From Nemertoderma westbladi (Eukaryota; Xenacoelomorpha; Nemertodermatida; Nemertodermatidae), in assembly GCA_032718475.1 (NCBI GenBank), contig JAUCBJ010001443.1, forward strand, positions 1 to 28,727: a stretch of DNA of 28,727 nucleotides, in the 5' to 3' direction. How positions within the stretch are numbered: position 1 is the stretch's first letter; each line of letters opens with the position of its first letter. Positions 1 to 9,540 of the stretch are shown here, one piece after another. The notes under the pieces were generated by a model that did not search any database, was not told the origin of the DNA, and worked only from the letters and a program-made list of their open reading frames with translations. A program made the position numbers and the translations under genes.

Positions 1-1279
1 CGATCATAGGGAGAGTGTTCAGTCTTACTGTTTTTTCTTGTTACTTTGTTGTTATTGCTGTCTAAGCCAGAAACACCGGCATTTTTGGATAGATACTGCT
101 GTACCGTAAACTGCTTGAATTATCGAAAGTATAAACTGTTACCGAATCGAATCACAATTGATTAATCAATCAAATCGAAAGACAGCATTAACTCACTTAA
201 TTTAATTGCATTAATCATATTGTTTGTACTGTTATTTTACCGTCAGTTATTAATTGTACCTATTTGTTGATGGAAATATTGCTATTTGGATAATACGGAT
301 AAATCACCCAATTCCCAATTTTCTTGATAACACTACAGGTTAGAGAGACCGGCTATACATAACAATTGCGATTTATATTAATGTGGTGTGTATTGAATCC
401 AATGTTATTTAGCAGACCCTACGTGAGTCAATTACTGCTCTCTTTATGTGTGATCAAATATACTGACTGTCGGCAGAATAGTGTGTATGATTGTGATTGG
501 TAACAAAGTATTTCCTAAAGAATACGTTTTATACTTTAATCATAAGCAGTATCGTTGCGTTTTAGTATAAGTCTTAGTTCTGTTTAAATAGATAAAGCGC
601 CACGTCCTAAAGGAACTGTTAATATTTCCCGAAAGCCAATAATATCTGTCAGAGATTAATTATTAACTATCTATCGAATAATACATTAGGTATACACTGC
701 AACCTTACACTGTAATAATACAATTCAAGCATCCGAATTCAGTCTCCCGGGTGTAGATCCATCGGGTGAATGATCGCGCATGGGCTGACTTCGGCTAATG
801 TTTTGCGTATTAGCATAAATTATTGTCGTATGCTAAAGTGGTTTTAATTAACTAAAAGACATATAAATTTTGGCAGGTTAAACTGCTAAAGGTCTTCGAA
901 AGCGCGAACACAATTGGAAACAATTAACGCCCATTGAAAAAGACAAATAGACTAATAAACAAAGAAAATGTCTCTAGAGTGGATAAAGATGATGACAGAA
1001 TAAACAATGAGGCTATAAAAATAAACCTTGACTTTACAGTAGGAGAGCTAAACGTTACAAGGAGCAACACACATACTGGCAATACCCCAGGGGATTAGTT
1101 ACAGCATGACGGTCAACGCAGACTAAATTTTGGCACCAATATCAGATGTGCACGCAAATTATCTTTATGCACATTACTCTCAAAAATTCAAGCGGGTTGA
1201 TGACAACCAGTTTACAGTAGAACTAGACAGTCTCCTAAAGAATAAAACTACAAGGTCTACCTGAAGTCTTTTCAAATCA
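1..1279. other. AT-rich non-genic stretch, nothing recognised
   Basis: No long open frame, no splice-joined coding pattern and no strong repeat stands out. The part from about 950 onward may be a very decayed upstream portion of the LINE fragment that follows, but I could not read a convincing protein motif in it. Confidence 0.5.
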
Positions 1280-1899
1280 TCAGACATAGCAACAGCACTT
1301 TCTAAACTTAATAAAGCGAAAACGCCTGACTCTCACTCCCTCACATCAGAACATATCTTAAGTGTACAGTCTGAAAAGTTACATTCATTCATTTTATGAG
1401 TTAAACGCTGGGGACTCCCCTTGTGAACTAACTAATTTAGTTCACAAGGGGAGTCCCCAGCGTTTAACTCATAAAATCATAATGTTCCAAAATCCCCTTA
1501 AGACGGCATGTCGTTCCATTTTAACATTCATTCATGGCAGAGTTATACTATACGATAATAACATCTAGCATATTCCCTAAATGTCTGTGTACGAGTTTAT
1601 TACTCACACCCATAAAGGGATCAGACCAGGATATCTACAAAACAGACAGTTACTATGATATCAGTATTGGCAAAGACCTGTGAGATATTGATATCCGACG
1701 ATATCAAAAAGATCACTACAAACAAACAATATGCAAATGGGGTATAAAATTAAGCAAAGTACTGAACTCCCTTATATTGCAGCCAGCAAGCTAATAAACT
1801 ATTTCAATGCATGAGGTTCTAATGTCTATGTAGTATCACTAGATTTGACCAGTGCAAACGACACAGTCTCTTACCAACACTTATTTGGGAAATTCATGG
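1280..1899 (+). pseudogene. Degenerate LINE reverse-transcriptase fragment
   Basis: Short coding-like blocks are readable in changing frames. Near 1283 the translation DIATALSKLNKAKTPDS resembles the segment before the first RT motifs, where LINEs carry an AL-x-L-x-KA-x-G/P-D pattern. Near 1827-1890 the translation VVSLDLTSANDTVSY resembles RT motif A, with the LD catalytic aspartate but AND where AFD or AYD is usual. The blocks are separated by stops and frameshifts, and a perfect hairpin (1391-1477) interrupts the coding order. The fragment ends abruptly where the minus-strand gag sequence begins. No endonuclease or motif C (xxDD) part was found. Known for the family: such ORF2 proteins copy LINE RNA at the insertion site. 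This copy cannot be functional. The clade is not determined. Confidence 0.6.
1391..1477. repeat. 41-bp perfect inverted repeat (hairpin) with 5-nt loop
   Basis: Bases 1391-1431 are exactly reverse-complementary to 1437-1477, with CTAAT between them. Each arm contains the smaller palindrome GGGGACTCCCC. It sits inside the LINE remnant, so it looks like a local inverted duplication of transposon DNA. Confidence 0.9.
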
Positions 1900-3255
1900 T
1901 TGAGATCCACCGAGATGTGATGTAGTCCAGTTTACACTGGACCGCCGCGCTGTACTCGAGGCGGTTGATGGAATCCCGGGATAATATAGTGTTAGTTTTG
2001 GCGGGTTTCGGCGCAGGACCGCTGGAACTGCATACTTTGTAAAAGTGGCTGGTTTTACCGCAGCCATCACACTAAACTTCTCGGGAGGGGCAATTGGACC
2101 TGTCGGTATGTTGCTGGTTACCGCAATTACCGCAATTGCGCGCGTGAGGGTTCCCCCCACGAGAAGAGGTTGTCGTGGCTTGTCCGGGAGTTGAGCGGTT
2201 TCCCGAACCAGTTTGCGGTCGATTGGGGGCACCTGGACGCATTGGTGAGCGGCCGCGCCGCTGCTTGTATTGCGAAACTTTCGCGATGGAACCGGAGCCG
2301 CCGAGAAACGACTGATTTTTGGAGCTCGACTCCCAGTTTTGGCAAGTCTGGACGCAGACGTCGAGTGTGGGCCGGGGCAAGACTTTTAAGAGCTCTTGTT
2401 GTGTCTCGGTGGAGTGGAGACCGACCAAAATTTGTGTTACAATTTGGTCGTCACGGCAATGTAGGCAGAGTTCAGCGAGGTCAGTGAGATGCTGGAGAGC
2501 GATGTAGAAGTCGTCGAACGTCTCCTGTGGGCCCTGGCGGCGTTTATGGAAGGCCAAGCAATCCAGGGCGATACTGCGTTTAGAGCGAAGGTGATCCCGC
2601 AGACCATCTAGTACGAGTTTCGTAGTCGTGGCGTCATCGTCGGGATCGAGTTTTAGGTGGACTCGGATGACTTCCTGGAGTCCCGGACCCAACGCAGTCA
2701 GGAGAGTGTAGACCTGTTCGCGGCGGGGGTATGTCTCAGCCCGCTGGCGGTTTGCGTTATATTCCGAGCTGTCACGCCAGCGACGGAATGCGGGAATGTC
2801 GACGGAGGTGTCGATTCGGTCGAGGTTGTCGATCGAGGTCAAGTGCCGTCGTCCGGGGGGGTCCGGGGACTGGTGCCACGGGGGCTAATGCCGGGTTGGC
2901 AGGGTCGACGTTTTGCTGACGAGCAAGTCTGTCGAGAAGGTCCCGAAGTTGCGTGTCGGAACGGGCCTGTTGTTCCTCTAATCGGCGATTTGCTTCTGCC
3001 TGCTGTTCGCGGTGTTCCCGTTGTTGCTGTTGCATGAACTGCTGGAGTTTATCTATGCCGCGTGGATTTTCCTCAGTTTCGATAGCGGATTCTATTGCGG
3101 ATTGGAGCTTTGTTCTAAGCTTCACAACCGATGTTTTGTTGTCATGCGGGCGTCATGACAGTATTGCAACAGTTCGGCACGGGTTAATGCGTTGATCTCA
3201 TCGTGGGTTAGATCTAACCAGGGTTTATCCTCGCGGCGTATTCCGCTTCTGCCAT
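1895..3255 (-). pseudogene. gag: Frameshifted gag gene of an LTR retrotransposon, pol absent
   Basis: Reading on the minus strand from about 3255: a possible ATG start (3255-3253), then a SAP-like helix-turn segment (LTRAELLQYCHDARM, about 3186-3143), a Q/E/R-rich coiled coil (about 3050-2930), a proline-rich linker, a capsid-type region (about 2790-2330, with FHKRRQGPQETFDDF), a basic G/S/R-rich stretch, and two zinc knuckles. The first knuckle is C-x2-C-x4-H-x5-C (about 2130-2085). The second is C-x2-C-x4-H-x4-C, just past an in-frame TAG near 2078. Frames change near 3232 and 3126 and at the C-run near 2855-2860, so no full-length Gag can be made. Known for the family: Gag packages the element RNA into particles. 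Double knuckles suggest a Gypsy-type element, which is inference. No protease, RT, integrase, LTR or primer-binding site was recognised nearby. The segment is clearly richer in G+C than its flanks, suggesting a later arrival. Confidence 0.8.
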
Positions 3256-3989
3256 CGGAACGTCAATGAACGTGCGATAAAAAAGGGTAAACCCGCGAAT
3301 CGAGTTCAGGAGAAAGTGATTACTCGCAGCGCCATGTAGTGATATGGAATAACTCAAGGGTGAGTGTGAGGCTATATCATATCGGTATATTCATATTGTG
3401 CATTCATATGTCAGACAGTGCAGTGCAGAAGTGTACAGGTGTAGGCTTTAGGAAGCCGAAGTGCAGTACTACAGACAGAAGTACTGATGATCAGCTGATC
3501 TGCCGATATCACTAGGCAACCAACATAATCAGGGTACACCATAAATGTCACTTTAGTAACCAGCCACCAAATATATGTAAAATGAAATATATAAAAGTGT
3601 GAACCACTGGACGGTCAGGGCCCCAACCGCAGGTTATCATGTTCGGAGAACTCGTATCCGTGCCCGGCCACGGTTCTAGTCATTGCAACGCCTTTATAGA
3701 TTGACCGGAATTTTAGGGAGCACAAGATCTCAGCAACTAAGCGAAAACCAACAATAGGATGTTCCTAGACCCCCCCCCCCCAAAATTTATCTAGAAGACT
3801 TTTTCCCATATACATTACGTTTCAAAAGTCTACGGTTCTCCGGCTAGGGCCAATTTGAGTCAAAAAGTCAGCCTCCCTAGCAACCTCGTTGCTATGCAGG
3901 AATCTCCAGAACCGCTAATGCTACGGACTTGGGACCGGCGCCAATCGATAGGCAGCATAGGGTTTACATTTAAAAAAACTTTTTTTGGA
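3256..3989. other. Non-genic stretch between the gag fragment and the 465-bp repeats
   Basis: On the minus strand this would be upstream of gag, where an LTR and primer-binding site would be expected, but I could not recognise either. There is a run of C at about 3771-3781. No coding pattern is visible. Confidence 0.4.
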
Positions 3990-5290
3990 GCGATCAGATC
4001 ATGATCTTGACCATGATCAGCAAAGATCAGTTTTGATCAGGATTCGGACACTCAAGGCTTGCTCCAATCGAAAAACTTAACATTACAAAAAGAATCAGCG
4101 ACCCCACATTAGTCATGATTCCCGTTAAAAGATTTTAAAAAAAGTGAATTCTTCCTGATCAAAACGCAAGATCATGATCGCGCCAAGATCGGACTTTGTA
4201 AAATCGTAACTAAGCATTTTGGATATAAACAATTACTGTAGGAAACGTTCAGAACACCGCCGTGAGTCGATTAAAAAAAAATTGGCTCGATCGGACAACC
4301 GGTTCTCGAGATCTGATACCTGATCATTAAAGATCATATTTTTCGGTTTTTTCAAATTTTCTCGAAAACTTTGTTTGAGACCCCCGATTTTTTTTTACGA
4401 ATCGACTTCTATGATGAAGGGGCAACTTTTGAGAATTTCGAAATTTTCAAAAAGCGATTTGATCAGGCCGCGATCAGAAAAGATCGTGTTTTTGGTTTTA
4501 TTTCGAAGACCAAGTCCTGGGAGTTCACCGTATGGAAAAACTTAACATCACAAAAAGATTCCTCACCCTCGAATTATGGGGGGTAGCCAAAATTTGGGCA
4601 TAAAAAAGTCGAAGTCTAGTGGGTCAAAACTCAAGATCATGATCGCGAAAAGATCAGTATATTTAAAATCGAATCTAAGCATTTTTCTAATAAACATTCA
4701 TTGTAAGAAATGTTCAATGGTCTATTCTGAGTTGATTAAAAAAAAATTGGCTCGATCGGACAACCGGTTCTCGAGATCTGATACCTGATCATAAAAGATC
4801 GTGTTTTTCGGTTTTTCCCGATTTTCTCGAAAACTTTGTTTGAGACCCCCGATTTTTTTTTACTAATCGACTTCTATTAAGAAGGGGCAACTTTTAAGCA
4901 TTTCGAAATTTTTAAAAAGCGATTTGATCAGGCCATGATCATGAAAGATCATGTTTTCGGTTTTATTTCGAAGACCAAGTCCTGTGAGTTCACCGTATGA
5001 AAAAACTTAACATTACAAAAAGATTCCCCACCCTCGAATTAGGGGGGGTAGCCAAAATTTGACCATAAAAAAGTTCAATTCTAGGGGGTCAAAAGATCAT
5101 GATCGCGAAATGATCAGTTTTTTCGAAATTACTTCTGAGCATTTTGGGACAAAACTTTCAAACTAAAAAACATTCACTGGAGTGTTCTAAGTAGATTAAA
5201 AAAAATTTCGACTCAATAGGCCTACCGGTACCGGAGATATGGTCGTCCAAAGTCTGCTTCCGGTAATTCGAAAATATTTCGAAAACCCTT
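3990..5290. repeat. Tandem repeat, 465-bp period, about three copies, GATC-rich
   Basis: The same anchor word (AAAAACTTAACAT) starts at 4071, 4536 and 5001, exactly 465 bases apart each time. A second anchor, starting GGCTCGATCGGACAACCGG, lies at 4284 and 4749, with a diverged form near 5210. Copies two and three are the most alike; the first and the last part are more diverged. Each copy carries a dense cluster of GATC tetramers, including the palindrome GATCATGATC. Short open frames here (for example 4371-4586) are not conserved between copies, so the repeat appears non-coding. It could be a satellite fragment or internal repeats of an unknown element. Confidence 0.85.
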
Positions 5291-6101
5291 GATCGAATTT
5301 TTTCCTTGAAAATATGTGAATGTACAGTTAGTGGACCCGCATCCAACGATATATCACAATCCATATTTCGGATGACAGGTACCGGTGAAATCAGACTTTA
5401 CCGAAAAAAATTCAAATTTTTGCTACTCATGTCTGACTATCTCGAAAACTATAACAGATATGGAAATACTTTCACTGCAAGAAATGTTCGCCTATCCAAT
5501 GCGCTTCTAACTCTGTGCTCGGATTTTGCATAGTATCAGAACCTACTACTTAACCCCCCCAGCGGAGGGAACGGAGTGACCGGAGCGCCAGTACTATCTT
5601 TCATTATAATGAAGTAATAAGGGCGGTGGGTGGGGTAGGTGGTGAACACTATTTATAGGGTGGAGGGAGGGTCTAGTATATTACTTTACGATATTTGATT
5701 TATTTGCAATATAGTTTAGCTGCCTCAGTCTTATTTGTAATATGTTATACATTATACCAAATTATATCAAGTTTTAACATACTACATTGTCTACCTGTAG
5801 GAGAAATATACAATGTAGGGCTCATAATATATTTATAAATAGATTTAGTATATTTACATTGTATAACAGAGTGAATTGTATTATAGTAAAGACGCCCCTT
5901 TGATACATCTGATCAAATGGCAATTTCTTGTATATTATCTATTTCACTATCTTGGGTATATTACTCAATTTCTAAAACTAAAATAATAAACATTTACTTC
6001 ACTTCTTGTTTACTCGCATGGATATATTAATATAAAATAAGTCAGTATAATATCTTATGGGGCTAAACCCAGCGCAATCAGAGTAATGTAAGTAAGTAGT
6101 G
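5291..6101. other. AT-rich non-genic stretch
   Basis: A purine-rich GGT/GGG segment lies around 5560-5670 and AT-rich sequence follows. A small hairpin with CTACATTGT arms is near 5784-5820. No coding or RNA gene signature was recognised. Confidence 0.4.
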
Positions 6102-6256
6102 CAGTCCCGCTCACCAACAGAGTGCCATCGGATCCGATCGGATCCAACACACTCCGACAGCTTCAAACAAGCACAATGCTAATCTACGGAGATTTAGTAC
6201 TGTTTGATTCTGTTGGAGAAAATATTTCCAACAAGTTTAGTCTGTTGGAGCCCATC

Positions 6257-6412
6257 TGATTCTGTCTGAAATCCGTCTGAAAGTGTTTGAAATTTCTGTT
6301 GGATGTTGTTGGAAGCTATCTGAAGTTGTCTGAAGCTGTTTGAAATTGTCTGAAACTGTTTGAAGTTGTCTGAAGATGTTTGACGCCATCGGAATTTGTT
6401 GGAATTTGCCAA
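6257..6412 (+). repeat. Left 10-bp-period array inside the inverted-repeat element
   Basis: From about 6308 a 10-bp word of the form GTYTGAARYT repeats without phase loss for roughly ten copies, and looser copies extend left. It alternates between CTGAA and TTGAA forms, so a 20-bp period is superimposed. Reading the minus strand gives S/N/Q/F-rich open frames; these are by-products of the repeat. Confidence 0.85.
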
Positions 6413-7255
6413 TGCCTTACAAAAGCGTAGTTCATTAACAAAATGTCAATCACTTTTACTCTCAATTTGAAGTGATTGTGAGGGTGTGCTATTGTCAATT
6501 ATAAACCGAAACAAAGATTTGTTTCATTTAACAATTTTTATTTACATAATTATGTCGTTAATTATATCAATTAATTAACTAGAATGCATAAACGAATAAT
6601 AAATTCCTATAATATAAATTCGATAAATGAATATAATAACACCAACACGTTTTTAATTCCTTAATTTAATTAGAAATGTAAATAATGCTATAAATATATT
6701 AGTTTCTTTGACGTAGGATACTGTCCCTCCTGCGAAAAGCAAAATATATTTATCAGTATTTTAATTAATGTAACTTAAAGAAATTGAGCCTTATTCGAAG
6801 AAATTCTACATGGGCATTTTGGACCTATACCGCCACTGCTTGGCTCTTTGGAAGTGTATTTCCGTAAAGCTCTATTGTATGGCTCTAGACCAACCCAAAG
6901 CAACATTAGTATGTGAACACGGAATTCCATTCCCCATTCATTTCAATGGTAGCCAACTTGTCTTTCTTGTATTGGGGGTAGACCACTGGTTAGCTTTCTG
7001 CTATTGTGTTATTCAAAGATAGCGGCAGGAATAAAGAGAAATACCGACCTCACTAATGGGCTGTTCCTTCAGGTCAGCTTAAGTTACAGTGTGAATGTTC
7101 AAGGGCGCCGCCAGTGGCCAGTCCACTCTGTCGTTATTGTGGCTTTATGAATGGAGTTCCTTTAGTAGTTTCAAAAGCTTTCATTCTATCTGCGCGCAAG
7201 AAGATGGGAGTTGAGTTGGGGTTGCGGTTGAGTGTGGGTGGAGTGATTGACAGGT

Positions 7256-7378
7256 TGTTGGAAGTTGTCTGATTCTGTTTGAAACTGTCTGAATCTGTTT
7301 GAAACTGTCTGAATCTGTTTGAAGTTGTTGGACTGTTGGAGTTTGTCTGAAAGTGTTTGAAGCTGTTGGATCCGATCG
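7256..7378 (+). repeat. Right 10-bp-period array, running into the right inverted repeat
   Basis: This is the same 10-bp word as in the left array, in the same orientation on the + strand although the element ends are inverted. About eleven copies are visible, one of them two bases short (near 7330). The phase runs on into the terminal GTTGGATCCG block, suggesting that the terminus and the array share an origin. Confidence 0.85.
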
Positions 7379-7421
7379 GTTCAGATCGGATCCGATGGCA
7401 CTCTGTTGGTGAGCTGGACTG

Positions 7422-8217
7422 TACATGAGTTTGATAAAATAATTATGAATCCGTATCTTATTCTACTCTACTTCCTCTCACTCTCTCTCTCTTTCTCTCT
7501 CTCTTTCTCACTCTTATTCTACTTACTACCACTACTAACTACTATTACTACTACTACTGACTACTGCAGAGTTAGGTGTATATTACAAGAGGACGGGGTT
7601 CGTGATTATTAGTTATTATACAAGTGCCCCTCGGCTATAGAGAGTCCACCCTCGGTTGCTTACTGGATGTCACTACAGGCCTATATAAGGATTAGATAAT
7701 TTATTTAATGAGTGTGTAGATTCTGGAATGATATTGTATTCCTAAATAACAAAAACTCATGTCAAAAAGTTCATATTTAAGGACATTTATTATTTATGTG
7801 TACAATTTCGATGTCTTAAATAAGGTAAATTTAAAAAATCCCTCTTATTTAGGAACTAAAAAACCGGACGGTGAAATGTTTTCTGTTTTTTTTTTATTAT
7901 GTTCAAGAAAGACCCAACTTTTATATTGTGAAATAAAATTACGAGGTATTTTTTCCTGAAACAAGTTCTTGCATGTAATGTCGAAAAAATATCCAAAAAA
8001 AGCCCAAAAACCCCTAAATAAAATCCATTTTCCTTAAATAAGAACCCACAATTGGAGCTTATTTAAGGGTATGTTACCTACTGCCTAGTAGTATATCTAC
8101 CTCGCATTGTGAAAGTTATAATGTATGTCGTTAAACATTTTTCAAGATAATTTGTCAAAATAAAATTGGGTAATAATTTTTCTTTGTCCATTTGCATGTG
8201 AGTCAGTAACGGATACT
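7422..8217. other. Non-genic stretch with a CT-rich simple repeat
   Basis: A polypyrimidine tract of CT and CTTT units lies at about 7476-7518 and is followed by an ACT/ACC trinucleotide run to about 7562. From 7740 to 8070 there are scattered TATTTAAGG-like words on both strands, resembling words at 17.7-18.1 kb. No gene was recognised. Confidence 0.5.
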
Positions 8218-8851
8218 ACACGTTCGTGGGGACTTCGCGCAGCACGTAGTCGGCAAGCCTTGGCATACGGTTCATATAGAGCAAATGGGGCATGTCTAGT
8301 TTGGACCCCATATCCCATGCTATAAATGTATTCATTCGATATACAATCATATGTTAATCCGCTAGGTGGTGTCAAATTGTTATTCTGAAATTTCGTACTT
8401 ACCAGTGCAGCACTGTACAGCAGTACCGTACCGGTAGGCCTATGTCATTACTTCTGAGTCTCTAGCGGATCCCCAATTAAATGTCTTAACTTTTCAATTT
8501 CGTAAAAGATAGACTTCATGATTCTCTACAGGCCACCAAAATTTCAGCTCAGGAAAATGAGGCCTTCCCGAGAAATTTAACATTTTCTAAAAACCACATA
8601 ATCTGTCGTAGCTGACGTCAGACTGCATGATTTTTCACCAAACTTTACAAACTTTCTAAACTTTCTCTCTACTACTTACCTACTAAGTTTGGTTCAATTC
8701 CGAACGAGCGATGCCGAGAAATTCGCGTTCAAACATTTACCAGACAGACGGACGGACAGACAGACAGACGGACAGACAGACAGACGGACATGCCCCATTT
8801 GCCCTATATGAACCGTATGCAAAGGCTCGCCGACTACGTGTCTCGCCCCAC
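8218..8851. mobile_element. Small foldback (MITE-like) element, about 0.63 kb
   Basis: The left end (8218-8300) and right end (8788-8851) are long, imperfect inverted repeats. Both carry ACGTAGTCGGC, GCATACGGTTCATATAG and GCAAATGGGGCATG in opposite orientation. A third copy of the terminus, with CACGTTCGTGGGG, lies just outside at about 8904-8941 in the left-end orientation, so part of a second copy abuts the element. The interior has a (GACA/GACG)n simple repeat at 8741-8790. There is no plausible coding sequence. Confidence 0.7.
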
Positions 8852-9540
8852 AGTATTATTTACATAGTATTATACTGTACATAGTTATTACACAGAGTAT
8901 TATACACGTTCGTGGGGCCATCGCGCAGGACGAGGCTCAGTTATTAGATACAGATTAAAATTGAGCAATTCTATTCCAAAATCGGTACTTAAGAAATTTA
9001 AATAAATAAATAAGAAATTTAACCAAACCGCCTATAAGAATAAATCAAAGAAGAAAGGAAAGTTCCCCTTTACAGTACCTTATGTCGATAGTATTGATAC
9101 TGAAATATTAATTTATCATGTCAATGCTTAACGAAATCGTTTACTGTAGCCTATTAGTGACATACCGAACTCCATTCGGATTCCCAATCTATAAATACAA
9201 GGCACCGGATTGGTTATTTACAGTAAGTTGGAAAAATGAAACACATCTGCATTGCAATAATAAGCTTGGATTACAGAAAGCGTCGCCCAGTTTTATCTAT
9301 CCATTTTATTTGATAAGATGAAACGCCTTTGATGGAAGATTGTAAAGTCTAAACAGTAAAGTTTAGAGTAAAGTCAATTTTGGTAATTGTAAAATTTTTT
9401 TTTAAATCCTATTATCATGCGCCGAATTTAATGGAAATTTCAAATCCGCGTGTAATGTTGATATAATCCAGATAAAAAAAGCATGTAATATAAATCATAA
9501 ATTATTATAATCATAAATGATTAGTTATACAAGTACAACA
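8852..9540. other. Non-genic stretch with a partial extra copy of the foldback terminus
   Basis: Apart from the terminus copy at about 8904-8941, nothing was recognised. The open frame at 9118-9321 matches no family I know and has no supporting context. Confidence 0.4.

Larger units (their letters stand above)
6102..7421. mobile_element. Inverted-repeat DNA element with 10-bp-phased internal arrays
   Basis: The left end (CAGTCCCGCTCACCAACAG, continuing to about 6147) matches the reverse complement of the right end (about 7364-7421). Both ends contain GAGTGCCATCGGATCCGATC. At the left end this forms the perfect palindrome GGATCCGATCGGATCC. At the right end the two halves are separated by six bases. 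Each end is followed inward by sequence made of a 10-bp word (see the two repeat entries). The 0.75-kb interior has no recognisable transposase; an open frame at 6810-7022 matches nothing I know. I saw no convincing target-site duplication, so the superfamily is undetermined, although the CAG terminus would be compatible with hAT- or pogo-like elements. Most likely a non-autonomous DNA transposon. Confidence 0.75.

Noticed and set aside
2170-3195. Several + strand open frames of 60-126 codons
   Set aside because: They overlap the minus-strand gag sequence, lack domain motifs and are by-products of its GC-rich composition.
4371-4788. Open frames in the 465-bp tandem repeat
   Set aside because: Frames are not kept between copies and show no motif.
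6194-7426. Minus-strand Q/S/N/F-rich open frames as possible low-complexity proteins
   Set aside because: They are translations of the 10-bp repeat arrays within a DNA element and differ between the two ends.
9118-9321. 67-codon open frame as a small gene
   Set aside because: No recognisable domain, splice context or neighbouring support; expected by chance.
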